Assembly (NCBI GenBank): GCA_021397835.1
Contig: JAJFZO010000695.1
Span: 868,001-932,000, forward strand
DNA length: 64,000 bases
Source of the DNA: Moringa oleifera
Lineage: Eukaryota > Streptophyta > Magnoliopsida > Brassicales > Moringaceae
Reading direction: 5' to 3'
The position numbers and the translations under genes are program-made. A model generated the notes under the pieces. That model made no database searches, was not told the DNA's origin, and saw nothing but the letters and a program-made list of their open reading frames with translations. Shown here piece after piece: positions 24,385 to 34,939 of this stretch (positions within the stretch are counted from its first letter, which is position 1; each line of letters starts with the position of its first letter).

Positions 24385-25018
24385 TGTTAGATAAATATTT
24401 GGTTTAGTTTAATGAGCCAAAAGAATAAGCCCAGTCCATAACAAACAAACCTAGAAATTTATTTTATATGAGGAAGAAAGGTTATCAATGGGTTTGGAAT
24501 GGTGGCCTAAATTCTAAATTCAGCCTAGTATGCCAAAGCAACCTAATACCATTTGCGAGAACCTTTCAACCCACTCACTTCATCTTCAACCTTGTGATTG
24601 TTGAAAAACTCCATGAAACTTCTAGAATAACTATCTGAAAAGCTAGGTATGCAATACATTGGCTATAAATACTAGATATCTTCACAAAGAAACTAAGCTA
24701 TTTTTCATTTTCACAATATCTTACTATTAAACCTGTTACTCATTTAAGCATTAAAGTGATCTCTCAATGATTAGTTATTTTGAGTTTTGTAGAAAATTAA
24801 TTAGAATCTTAACTCGTCATCCTACCCAAAAGAGAACTCCATTAAAACTATATTTTCTTTCACTGGTCCACTAGTTTAGTCATATTTTTCTCTTTTTTTA
24901 AACTATTTTTAGTAGCAACGAATTATTATATCTCTATTAAAAATCAAAGTTTCCACTCTTAATATGTTGGATGACTTTTATCACTAAACTTCAAGTATTT
25001 TTAACTTGAGTATGACAC
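24385..25018 (+). repeat. 3' LTR of element B
   Basis: It begins TGTTAGATAAATATTTGG right after the purine run AAGTGAGGGACTTT. A TATA-like element (GGCTATAAATACTAG, near 24,660) lies midway, as expected for an LTR promoter. The right edge (about 25,018, after GAGTATGACACA) is an estimate because no partner LTR is present. Confidence 0.5.
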
Positions 25019-26729
25019 AATTTTTCTTGAAAAAATGATTCCCATCACACAAGTTCATTTTAACATCTATGTCCTCCTATGTCCTTATGATGATTTATAA
25101 GCTAAATTAAAACTTAATAGTGTTTGTACATTTCTCTTGCTTCTTGTTTTACATAAAGATAACAAGACCACACTTCTCGTCACTATTTCAAAAATAACAT
25201 TTTTTTAATGTACGACAACCGCATATATACTGTGTCGGTTGGTTTAATTGTTCCTTTTTGATTGACAAAATCGAAGAACTTCTAATATTTAATAAACTTT
25301 TTTGTTTTTTGAAGGACCAGCACTAATGAAAAGGCCAAAAAAAGCTACCTCCCCACATGCAAAGAGAAAAGATCGTCACAGTAAAACGGTGAGCAGCAAT
25401 GGTGGGCCTTCACCTTCCGCCTGTGTCCCGCCACAACAAAACTTTGCTCTATAATAATACTCTTTCCTTTTATTTATTGTTAGTTGTCTCTGTCTAACTT
25501 TCTCCAAGCCATCAATAATTTACTATAAAATTTTTAACATAAAATTAAAAATAAGAAGGTTCCAGATGAACATTGATTTGATGACGACAACTGATCGTGA
25601 GAGAGAGGACTACCCTTCAACTTATGCACTGAACTTTGATGTGCTAAGAATTGATAAGACTGGAGAATGAAGTGAAAGATTGCATTAGCTTAGTAGGGTT
25701 AGGTCACCGAGACGACTGAAAGAAAACCTTTAATATACTATTAATTTTTTTTAATGGATTAGTATATAATTAGAGAGTCCAGAAGATTCTTAAGCAAATT
25801 ATTATAGGGTGAAAGATGTCTTGCAAATTGAACTAGGCGGCAGAATTAAGTAAGGAAAAAAAGAAAATAAGAAGATAATTGAGAAGGCACTTTATAAAGT
25901 GATATTATAAATTAGTAGCAATAAGGTTAGGATTAATGGAATATGCGATAATCAACTATGCCTAATTTTATCAGTTTAAGATCAACCCAAATGATATTAT
26001 AAAAAAGAGAAATTTAGTATGGTTTGTTGGTCCGAATGGATAAATATCAGCCCTCCATCAATGTTTAGAGAAATTCTTGATTATGGTAAGAATTACAGAG
26101 CACAGGAAAAACGGTGAAAGAGAGGGCACATTAGATGATTGCAACAACATGCATAGACTAAAGGTGAGTTGATTGAAGTTGCAGGAGGCAGGCGTGGATC
26201 TCCTTTCACAATTATTGATGACCCAGGTGACCCATTAACAAAATTATGTTTGGATTTTACTTTTGATGGTACCTAAAAACAGTAAGTTCAGGGAGGCAAC
26301 AGGCTGTTTGCAGCTCATTCCTTTTTCTTCCCACTAGGCCATTCAGCCTGGAGCCCAGCAAACTACATAAGCAATAGAAATGTTATCATATTTTAACAGA
26401 AACAAAATTTTGTCAAATAAAGACCATTATAACATGTACTTCTACTACATTTGTCATAAGGCCACAAGAAAATCCCTCAAGTAATCTAATTAAATTGTAG
26501 ACTAAACTAGAATACTGGAAAGATCCATCCAAAGGACGTTTTAAATATTTCAAGCAATTAATCCATTGCAAAGTTTCCTTCTTTGGATAACTCAATTTAA
26601 TAAAAATATTGAGTTAAAAATGAATGTTCTATAGCATAAGTATGGTCATACTTTTAACAAGACGCTATAACGAGAAACTAACAAAAAAGAAAAAAAAAAA
26701 ACAATGGTAGAAGGAGAAAATTAATATTT
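25019..26729. other. intergenic DNA downstream of PAP pseudogene
   Basis: No gene recognised. At 25,181 CACTATTTCAAAAATAACAT is followed by CGACAACCG and TGTGTCGGTTGG, reminiscent of a CACTA-type transposon terminus with subterminal GTCGGTT motifs; no partner end was seen. A plus-strand stretch at 25,320-25,440 gives a short basic open frame with KRKDRHSK. The rest is AT-rich with stops in all frames. The part next to 26,730 probably includes PAP 3' UTR. Confidence 0.4.
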
Positions 26730-27294
26730 TTTACAAGGTGTATATTGAGGGAGTTGACTGACAAGACCTCAAGCTCATATTCACCTCCATGCAAAAAATG
26801 AGAGCAACTGTGGGCTCCTTCCCCTGATCCAGAATCACATGCGAGCCCATTGTTTACTTCTTCAGAGGAACCTGCCTGCCGAACAAGGGTTGCCGAATTC
26901 TTCACTGCTTCAGACGAGCTGGATGAAGCAGTGACGGAAAATGAGGAGCAAAAAGGGCGAGGCCAACAGAGCTGTCAACTTCATAATGTTTCCTCTTCTT
27001 TCCATCAAACTTTTTGAACCCCACTAGCCTTTGTGGTAGTATAAGGCTGTATTTCACGGGGGAAGACAAAATCAGGAATGCTTCTGCAACTTGTGTGATA
27101 AAAATTGATCCCAATTCCAGGTCTCTACGCGCCCCTCAACCGTCGCGTTCAATTGGAGCAATTTACCTTCCAGCACGTATATCTTCTTTCCGTCGATGAC
27201 CAATGAGGCAACAACAATAAAACGACCTCACATTGTTTGAGAAGGCCTCAGGTTGTGGATGGCACTGAATCATACCGTGTGTGTCCTTCTCAAG
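26730..27294 (-). pseudogene. poly(A) polymerase C-terminal exon region, frameshifted
   Basis: After the acceptor TGTTAG (27,295-27,300) the frame reads LEKDTHGMIQCHPQPEAFS and onward to RRKE, matching the PAP RNA-binding domain (.ERDTHGMLQCHP...). The homology then hops frames: VLEGKLLQLNATVEG near 27,170, then INFYHTSCRSIPDFVFPREI near 27,060 (family: .HVRRR.IP.FVFP.GVRP), then GFKKFDGKKRKHYE near 27,000 (basic nuclear-localisation-like segment), then SSSSEAVKNSATLVRQAG and a tail with LHGGEYELEVL near 26,780. At least three frame changes within about 300 bases imply it is non-functional. Function in the family: adds the poly(A) tail to pre-mRNA in the nucleus. Confidence 0.8.
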
Positions 27295-27388
27295 CTAACA
27301 TTCAAATTCAATGGTAAAAGCGAGAGAGTATGTTGAAATTCGATGAACTAACTGATCCATAAATAAAGGGAAGTAAAAAAATATTCAC

Positions 27389-27553
27389 CTTCAATGTGAG
27401 CAGGAGAAGCCGGGATTCAATCCAGCCTTTCCAGCACCTCCACTCACTCACATTCTTGGCAGTTATGTCTATTTGCGAATAAGAATTGTCCACTTCAAAG
27501 AAAGGGAAAGGCACAAAAAGAGTAGTCCAGCCAGATTTATTTGCCTCCAATGC
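27389..27553 (-). pseudogene. poly(A) polymerase exon (start of RNA-binding domain)
   Basis: A clean 165-nt, 55-codon exon with acceptor TTGCAG and donor AAG/GTGAAT. It reads ALEANKSGWTTLFVPFPFFE then QIDITAKNVSEWRCWKGWIE and SRLLLLTLK. Plant PAPs have .MEANKADW..LFEPY.FFE..KNYLQ.DI.A.....L..W.GWVESR.RQLTLK. It is still in frame, with unusual changes at conserved positions (VDNSYSQ for .YKNYLQ). Its neighbours are the downstream exon region at 27,294 and a small upstream piece at 28,164-28,205. Confidence 0.85.
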
Positions 27554-28163
27554 CTGCAATAATCATGAAAAATAGAAGGTCAACAAGTCCAAAATCAGGA
27601 TTTTTCTAAAATTTATTATAGAATTAAAATCAGCATTTGGAGGTAGTAACAGTGAGTATAGAGTGGGAAACATGGTGCAATTAACAATTCTATATGTGAC
27701 GTCTAATTTATGATTTTTTTTTCTTTTTTTCAAGAAAAGATCACATGTTTCTTTCATTATGAAAAAAGTAGCAAGCAATTTAAGAAAGGCAGCAGACTCG
27801 GTTATAACAAAATAGTAAACTGTTTCAAGATATAGAAATTGACACAATCAAACTGACAAGATATAGCTCCCAAAAGAACACAAAGTCATGTCATGCTCGC
27901 CGGAGAATGAGGCATAAAGCATGGACAGCCACACATTAAAATTCTATTACAGACAAAAGAAAACTACCCCTATCCCTACGTAGAAGACTTGAGAATCAGC
28001 AATGAAATTTTCTAATCTAGACACAGTATGTGTTGAATTTTTGATAAATGAGATTAACTAACACGAGGAGAGAATAAGCTAAATATAAAATTATATGACT
28101 GAGTAGCAGTTTCATTGCGCTCTAAGGTTGAGAGTATTAAAAAGTGAGATTCCATTACTTAAC

Positions 28164-28205
28164 ACACATTTCATTACCTCTCTGAAATTCGCCCTTTAAG
28201 GCATC
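28164..28205 (-). pseudogene. poly(A) polymerase exon fragment
   Basis: The minus strand reads ALKGEFQRGNEMC followed by GTTAAG as donor. Plant PAPs have VMKGEFQRGNEICE directly before the MEANKADW segment, so this is the piece expected just upstream of the exon at 27,553. Upstream of it the match is lost: the preceding stretch does not read as the expected MPIITPAYP.MNS region. The short length keeps confidence moderate. Confidence 0.6.
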
Positions 28206-28432
28206 AGATGTTTCCGGCCTTCCATATTTTGCCTTGGATCCTATTGGGGATAGGGCTTAATACAATCCAAGGCTCGATGTGTGGCCCATCACTAAGGAGA
28301 CTTGACATCGCGTTTTTAAAGAGAGCATGGCTTGGATAATGAAATGTCAGGGAGCCACGTTGAATCATCGATAAATTAAAAAAAGATTAAGATTTGATTA
28401 TTAAAGATTTAAAAAAGTTTTAAAAAATATAT

Positions 28433-28709
28433 TGTTAAATAATTATATAATTTAAAAAAATCATATCAATAAATTCAAAAAAATTACATCTTAAAATTAA
28501 GGAAAATAATCGGTCTTTCTTATTCTAGGATTACCCTTTCTTATTGTTCTTTTATTTAAACATTATGCTTAGTTATGTTTTAATATAACAAAGATAATAC
28601 ATTTTCATTCTCCTTTTATATTGTGCTGCATGGTATCAGAGCCTTAGAGTTCAATCATGAATTTTAAAGCCGTCATGGTTGGCTTCAGTTCAGCCTTTTC
28701 TATGCTACC
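28433..28709 (+). repeat. copia 5' LTR and primer-binding site (element H)
   Basis: A 198-bp block from TGTTAAAT to GTGCTGCA (28,433-28,630) is followed at once by TGGTATCAGAGCC, the primer-binding site complementary to initiator tRNA-Met used by most plant copia elements, here perfectly conserved. About 65 bases of leader follow before the LTR of element C cuts in at 28,710. It marks the left border of the retroelement cluster inside the PAP gene. The gag and protease remnant at 39,600-40,185 may be its continuation. Confidence 0.75.
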
Positions 28710-30340
28710 TGTAGACATTTAATTTTAATTCGGAATTAGAAAGAGCTCAAATGTTTAAATGATAAGTCCATTTCAAGGTTAGTTCTATGTTCTAAATCGA
28801 GATTATGTGGAGTTCGACATGGAGCTTATCTGTCATATTCAACGTCAAGATCATAGTATTAAGACAAATCATGCATACTGCATCTCGACATAAGGTCGGG
28901 AGTAGCTTGAACACTCCACCCTAATATGAGATCGAGTATAGCTCAATGAGCATGTTTTACCCCGATTTGGTTGATTGCTTCATAAGGAAACTCAATCCAA
29001 CACGGCCCACCTCAATCATGCATCACGGCTTATGGCTTTGTCTTGATGTGGATTATCTTAACATAGAGTACCCTAACTTGGATTGCCCCGATGTAAGGTC
29101 AGGAGTAACTTAAGAACACTCTACTCTGACGTATTGTCAGGTTTAGTTTAATGAACACATTTTAGCCATGATGTGGACTACCTCGACATGGATTACCCCG
29201 ATGTGGATTATCCCGAGGTGGTTTAGCTTGATCTCTCATTGGAATGAAGATGCACAATAGCTTAGAGAGGAAGAATCGTGAAGGCTCGAGAACACCAGTG
29301 AAAAACTTCTGATAGAATTTGTACAAAGAATATTATAGCGCTATGATCTCTTTTGTCTTACAATAGAATTTTGAATTTCAATATTGGGTTGATCCCAAAC
29401 CTATGGAAAAGTGCATTATCCAATGACAAATTTTTGAACTTCAAGATTGGATTGATCACGCTGCAGCTCCTCTTTTTCTGTAGTAGAGTTTCAAACCTCT
29501 GGCAGACCTTATCCCTTTTTCTTCCTATAAAAGACCTTTTAATTTTATCAGAAAGCATAAATGGAGAGATCGATCGATCAAAAAATAATAGACAGTAATC
29601 ATGAATAAGGATTCATTGTTAGCAAGCATTAATTTATGAACAAGAAATCCCTTGAGAACATTCAAACCTTTAGATCTCTACAATCGAGCATTGAAGACTA
29701 AAGCTACGAAACTTAAAGTCTTTCTCGAGGAAGCTCTTTTGGAATTATTTGCCTATCATTTGACAAAGCGGCAGGAATTATATTGAAGATATTTTATCCT
29801 TATAATCATTAATTTACAAAAGTGAATAAAAAATGATCTTCTATGTTTTATTCCTTTGTTGGTTGCTTATTTTGTAATGCATTCCATGTTTTCCAAAATT
29901 TTTTAGGATAAAAGAGTTTGATGAAGTTCAATTTCTAATCTCTAAAATCAAAATACATTTGTTTTTCTAGAATCGAAAGTCTAGTATTGACTAAATTGAG
30001 ATTCTTACATAAAATTGCATAATAAACTTATTTCGAGATCAACCATAAATTGTTACAAATCAAGGACACGAGATCATTTTATTTAATTGTACCAATTCCT
30101 AGGTGCTTGTGAAAGTGCTAGCGTAACTAACTCTCGATCTCAAATCATTTGGTAAAATAGATCGATGCCAATTTTCACGTGGAGATCATTTTTTTCTTAA
30201 AAGAAAAGGAAGTTTTTAGATAAATTAGTAGCCAACCATACTAAAAAAAAAAGGCTGGTGGTGTTTCATTTCTTTATTAAAACTAAAAAAAAAATTCTTA
30301 CACTTAGACTTTTCGCCCAGAGAAGAGTTCGATTATGACA
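28710..30340 (+). repeat. 5' LTR of element C
   Basis: It starts TGTAGACATTTAATTTTAAT and ends GATTATGACA. It aligns along its length with 37,952-39,581, sharing blocks such as AAGAGCTCAAAT, CTTGAACACTC, GATGCACAATAGCTTAGA and TCATTTTATTTAATTGTAC. Substitutions are frequent, which points to an old insertion. A small antisense open frame near 29,358-29,558 is shared with the other LTR (38,540-38,779) and is probably incidental. Confidence 0.9.
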
Positions 30341-30341
30341 G

Positions 30342-30360
30342 TTGGCGACACCATTGGGGA
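30342..30360 (+). other. primer-binding site of element C
   Basis: TTGGCGACACCATTGGGGA follows the 5' LTR by one base. It is the TGGCGAC...GGGGA form seen in Tat/Ogre-type Gypsy elements, in which a tRNA (I recall tRNA-Arg) primes minus-strand synthesis; the tRNA identity was not verified here. Confidence 0.7.
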
Positions 30361-30959
30361 TTTTTTTAAAAGAGTTAGGCCAAAACTTAAGTAAAGTTGA
30401 TCTCATTCTTTGAAATTTTAATTGACATTGATCTTGATTGTACATACCCGATTGGGAATACCTAACCTTAGGTCAGTTTCTTCTTTTTTTTTTTGAATTT
30501 AAAAAAATTTCGCTGATTGTACCTAATTTAAGTAAAAAATTTCAACATGTTGCATTTGTATCTGACCTTAGGTTGGGCATATGAACATTTATTATTACAT
30601 ATATATGTTCTTTGATTTTCCTTTGTGATGGAATCTTCACACACTTACATTCACGCATATGCATAAAGCTAAATCCGAACTCAACCCTTTGTGGCATATA
30701 TTCTATGTAAGAGAGATGAAGGGATGTAGGCATTTGAGAAATCACTTAATCTCCATATATGTTGTAAACCTTATCTTGCCGAGATCTTACTCATGAATTA
30801 GTATCTCTCTCAATATGCTCTTTAATGTCCGCATTTATGGTATTAATGACCATGGTGTAGGAAGATCTGATAGCCTAAAGCTTTTTTTAACCCGAAGGCC
30901 TGACCTCAAGTCAAGCCCTACATATAGAAAAGCCATATGTCAACCTCATTAGAATTTTA

Positions 30960-32400
30960 CAACCCCATCAAGCCATGAACGTAGCTGGAGTTAGGAAAAT
31001 GAAAGTGCTGACTATATTCCCAAGAATTATTTTGTTCATGTTGCATGACATTAAGAATTGAAGTTTCAGATCATCATAAGGGTAGAAAGAATAGTTTTAT
31101 TCGAGATTTGAGAATTAAAATGAGTAGATTAGAAGATTGGATTATTTTGATATCTTGTGAAAAAGTGCAACAATGGGCAGAGAATATGCGATTTAAATAT
31201 GGAGGTAGACTCACATATCTTTTTCATTACCAATTGTCTTCTGATATCAGTCTAATATTAAAAGAGAATGATCTTACTGCTTTGAAAGAAATTTAGGATC
31301 AAGTTAGTCCATTTTAGAAAGAAAAATTTTAGGAAGCATATAGACATGTTGGAGAATTGATCTTTGTTTAAATTGATGAATCACTAATAAGAGCAATGTG
31401 CATTTTTGGGATCGAATGTATTAGATTTTTAAATTTGGAGAAGTTGATCTCATACCTACGTTGAGTAATACTCGTCTTTATTGTGTATCAGATCGCTCAA
31501 ACCCTATAAAACTTACATTGTAAAAAACAATGTAGTTCTAAAAATAAATAGATTTATTAAATATGTGCAAATCTCTAAGGAAGAGTTATCAAAGTAGATC
31601 AAAAGAAAATGATGTAAAGACTGCTTAAGGAAAGAATACTTGCTTGGCTTGTTATAGAAACATGTTGATAAATCAAGTGAGTTGACTATCTTTGCTGCCC
31701 TGATATATAAAGTAGTGATTCTACCAAAAACCATTGGATATGTTGATGTGGCTATATTGGATTTTATAGAAATGATTAAACAAAGGGTATACCTAATCAT
31801 AGTTATACTTGTTAAGACTTTTAGGTTTTTATCTCACTGTAAAATCTCATAAAAAAGGAAGATCATGGGAATGTTCATTTTATACATCTAGCTAATGAGT
31901 CATCTTGTTAGACATAAGAGAGCATTAAGAGAAAATCTCCACTGCAACCTGATCAAAAGTTTTTGTGAGAATAACAAATTCAAAATAGAGGCATTACCTA
32001 ATTGGTTTTTTAAGCTTTATAATCTAAAAGAAATAGACATCAAGTGGATGGTGCCATGGCTATTCTATAAAAAAGTCCTCTATTGATCTAAAATATATTG
32101 ATTCATTATAGTGTTGCTAGGTCTATGGGGTTATTTTGGATACATGCCTTTGCTGGTTTTCAAGCAATTCACCCCCATTATGCATGATCTAGAGCAGGAC
32201 AACAATTATAACAGTACTTTGAGCAAGACGTAGAAGGAAACGTTAGAGTGGGATCAGCTGTACTACATGAGAAAAGAAAAACTTATTTTCAGGACCTACC
32301 CAAGATACCATTAGTGGAGAAAGAATCTGATCAGGGATTTGCACTTACTAGCTTGGTTACTTTAGCACCAATTTGTTTTAGTTCCAACCCTAATGCCTAA
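30960..32400 (+). pseudogene. Ogre-type extra ORF remnant (DUF7745-like)
   Basis: The pieces read EKFQEAYRHVGELI-like text with two stops, IDESLIRAMC, then after a frame change IFKFGEVDLIPTL and SDRSN (31,320-31,520). Further on are LLGLWGYFGYMPLLVFKQF (32,110-32,170), QDNNYNSTL and WDQLYYM. This follows the plant family annotated DUF7745 in Ogre/Tat-like elements (ALI.FWDP.Y.CFTFG.VDL.PT.EEY, later Y.P.LVL+QF). Its role in the element is unknown. A 95-codon antisense frame at 31,513-31,800 is a shadow. Confidence 0.6.
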
Positions 32401-32429
32401 GTTAATCTTCAAAAAATAATGATATCAAG

Positions 32430-33060
32430 AGATCAAAGACTTGACTATAGAAAAAGATAAACTAGAAAAAGGAGATCGAGATGTTAAAATATGAGGCTAC
32501 GATTCAAGATCAAGTAATTGATAAACTAAAGCAAAAGCAAGATCGGGGCAAGGAAAAACGATTCAAGATCAAGTAATTGATAAACTAAAGCAAAAGCAAG
32601 ATCGGGGCAAGGAAAAAATAAAGTCTTTAAAGCAGAAGATAGAAGCCATGATGATAGAATATATAGTTGAAAAGGATAAAAGGATCGAAAAACTCACCTA
32701 AGAAATATTATCTTTCAAGAAACAAATGAATAATCCATGATCAGGTAAAAAGGTATTGAAAGAGCAAACAAAAGAACCTCTTGAGATTTTAAGTGACTTT
32801 TAAAGAGAGAATGAAGACTAAGGAAGAACGTAAATCAAGAAAAGAAAAATTTATCAAAAAAGCTTGTAGAAACTGAGGCAAAACATTGGTTCAAGATCAG
32901 TAGATGATAAGCACCTTGAATCGAGAAAAGATACTAAAGAAGGATAATATTCAAGATATCATCAACTTAAGAAATAAGATAGAAAAGGCTATGTAAGAGA
33001 TTGACCTATGAAAATCCTAAGTTAAGGAAATTTGTGTCTAGTGCCAAAACAAGAGAGAAT
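32430..33060 (+). pseudogene. coiled-coil part of the extra ORF (element C)
   Basis: Lys, Glu, Gln and Ile-rich text (DLTIEKDKLEKGDRD, IDKLKQKQDRGKEKIKSLKQ, EKDKRIEKL, IEKA) with heptad-like spacing, broken by stops. In related plant ORFs the DUF7745 domain is followed by a long coiled coil, so this is the natural continuation of the preceding feature. It runs almost directly into RT, without gag or protease. Confidence 0.6.
32500..32617 (+). repeat. perfect 59-bp tandem duplication in element C
   Basis: The 59-bp unit CGATTCAAGATCAAGTAATT... ending in GGCAAGGAAAAA occurs twice in a row (from 32,500 and from 32,559) without visible differences. It lies in the coiled-coil part and shifts the frame, since 59 is not a multiple of three. 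Confidence 0.95.
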
Positions 33061-33124
33061 ATGAGTCACAAATTGAAGTTTACAAAAATGAATTTAGCAT
33101 TAAAAAAGAGAAAAAAAAGGTTAA

Positions 33125-34180
33125 AATTAAAAGATTGATTTCTCCTTCAATAAGAGAAGCCGTGATCAATCTATTGAAAGAACATGTTGATATTTTCGCT
33201 TGGTCATATAAGAATATGCTAGGGTTGGATAGAACCATTGTCGAACATAAGTTGCCTTTAAAACCATATTACCCTCCTGTTTAAAAACTTGAGAAGAATG
33301 AAACTAAAGATATTATTAAAAATAAAAAAAGAGGTTCGACAACTTGTAGATGTCAGATTTATTGTGATAGTAAGATATCTTGAATAGGCAGCAAATATTG
33401 TGCTAGTTCCTAAGAAGGACGATCAGGTACATATATGTGTGGATTACAATAATTTAAATAGAGCAAATCCAAAGGATAATTTTTTTCTCCCCCATATCAA
33501 CACACTGTTAGATAACATAGCCAAGTTCTTTGTATTTTTGTTTATGAATGGTTATTCGAGAAACAACCAAATCCACAAGGCTAAAAAATGCATAGAGAAA
33601 ATAATATTCACCCCTATGTGGGACATGTTTTGCTATAAAGTAGTGCTTTTTGGTTTGAAAAATGCTTGGACAATATACCAAAGAGCTATGGTTACTTTGT
33701 TCCATAATATGATGCATAAATTTATAGAGATATATGTAAATGACATAATAGTGAAGTCCAAAAGAGATAAGACCATGTTAAAGACTTAACGAAGCTTTTT
33801 GAAAGGTTAAGGCAATATAATCTTAGGTTAAATACCAATAAATGCACCATTAGGAGTCAAATCAAGAAAATTATTAGGGTTTATAGTAAGTGAAAAAAAG
33901 AATTCAAGTAGACCTAAGCAAGATAAAGTTAATCCAAAATTTACCTCCTCTGAGAACTATCAAGGAAGTGTAGGGATTCTTAGGAAAGTTAAATTACATC
34001 TTTAGATTCATTTTGCAACTAATCAACACTTATGATGCTATCTTCTAATTATTGCGAAAACATAATCTCGAGTAATAGAATTATGAGTGTCAAGTTGCAT
34101 TTAAAAAGATAAAAGCATATTTGCCAAACCTCTAGTATTAGTGCCCCTTACCCAAGAAAGCTTTTAATCTTATATTTAAC
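33125..34180 (+). pseudogene. reverse transcriptase remnant (element C)
   Basis: It opens with INLLKEHVDIFAWSYKNMLG (with shifts) and LPLKPYYPPV. The long open piece (33,400-33,789, 129 codons) holds VPKKDDQVHICVDYNNLN, PKDNFFLPHINTLLDNIA, FVFLFMNGYSRNNQI, FGLKNAWTIYQRAM and HKFIEIYVNDIIVKSK. The catalytic YVDD reads YVND. After it come PINAPLGVKSRKLLGFIVSE and thumb text with stops. This is the best-preserved RT in the window and still clearly dead. Confidence 0.9.
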
Positions 34181-34189
34181 GATGCTTGA

Positions 34190-34900
34190 ATGTTCATTGG
34201 GATGTCTATTAGCATAATTAGATGAAACAGGCAAGAATGAGCAAGCTATATATTATTTGATCAAAAAGTTCACTAACTATGAGTACAATTACTTATTGAT
34301 TGAATAAATCTATTGTGCGTTAGTCTAGGCTACTCATCAATTATGCTAATATTTTCTTAGTCACACTACTTGGATTATCGTAAAATTTTATCCTATCATA
34401 TATTTAGTTGAAAAACTCTTTCTATGTTCTTTGATTTTTCAAATGAAGATCTTCTTACCTATGTCGAGGATGATGAAAATATATCTCAAAAATGGTAGAT
34501 GTATTTTAATGGGGCATCTAATGTGATGGGTCATGTAATCGGAGTCATTTTAATTTCTCAAAACAAGTAGTATTACCTTTTTATGGCTAGAGTTGATTTT
34601 AATTCCACCAATAATATGGCTAAATATGAGGCATGCATATTAAGGTTAAATGTTGCCGTACAAAGAAAATTAACCAAATTAGAGGTACACAAAGATTCTA
34701 CCATGGTGTTTGATTAGTTAAAAGGGGAATGGATGGCTCAACGCCCTGTTTTGGTTAAATACCACAAAGATGTACAAGAGATACTCAAGAGTTTCAAAGA
34801 TGTTTCTTTTTATTGTCTCCTTAAAGAGGACAATTAGCTTACAGGTGCATTTGCCACTCTTACGGCCATGTTCCAAGTTAATCATCCAGGAGAAGTGCTA
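34190..34900 (+). pseudogene. dual RNase H region (element C)
   Basis: The first RNase H is eroded (fragments after 34,190). The second, archaeal-type, is clearer: YFNGASNVMGHVIGVIL, ARVDFNSTNNMAKYEACIL, KLEVHKDSTMVFD, a stop where Gln is expected, LKGEWMAQRPVLVKYHKDV, SFKDVSFYCL, then ATLTAMFQVNHPGEVL. The family pattern is FDGA....G.G....., TNN.AEYEAC..GL, V.GDS.LV..Q..GEW. The GDS aspartate is kept as DS. It supports the Tat-type assignment. Confidence 0.8.
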
Positions 34901-34939
34901 CCGAAAAAAATGAGTATCAATGAATCGCTAACAATTGCA

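Larger units (their letters stand above)
20820..25018 (+). mobile_element. Gypsy element B, internally deleted
   Basis: In order on the plus strand: gag, protease, RT fingers, RT after the YVDD box, RNase H/connection start, integrase C-terminal tail, 3' UTR, polypurine tract (AAGTGAGGGACTTT at 24,371-24,384) and a 3' LTR. Two stretches expected from the family are absent: the RT palm core near 22,880, and RNase H plus most of integrase near 23,410. No 5' LTR was found. It belongs to a different Gypsy group from A, C and D, closer to G. Confidence 0.7.

Noticed and set aside
25320..25440. Short open frame with KRKDRHSK, like the start of a TCP-domain transcription factor
   Set aside because: The match covers six to eight residues only, the following TCP residues are absent, and the frame ends soon after.
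27563..27900. Frame with SFGSYILSV resembling the PAP motif FGSYRLGV
   Set aside because: It lies between two PAP exons that should follow much later in the protein, has no splice context, and the rest does not match.
28185..28200. AAATTCGCCCTTT resembling a cloning-vector junction
   Set aside because: It differs from the vector sequence and encodes KGEFQ of the PAP exon in frame; coincidence.
29353..29598. Overlapping 81- and 66-codon frames in the LTR of C as genes
   Set aside because: They lie inside an LTR, and the other LTR has the counterpart broken and shifted; there is no family match.
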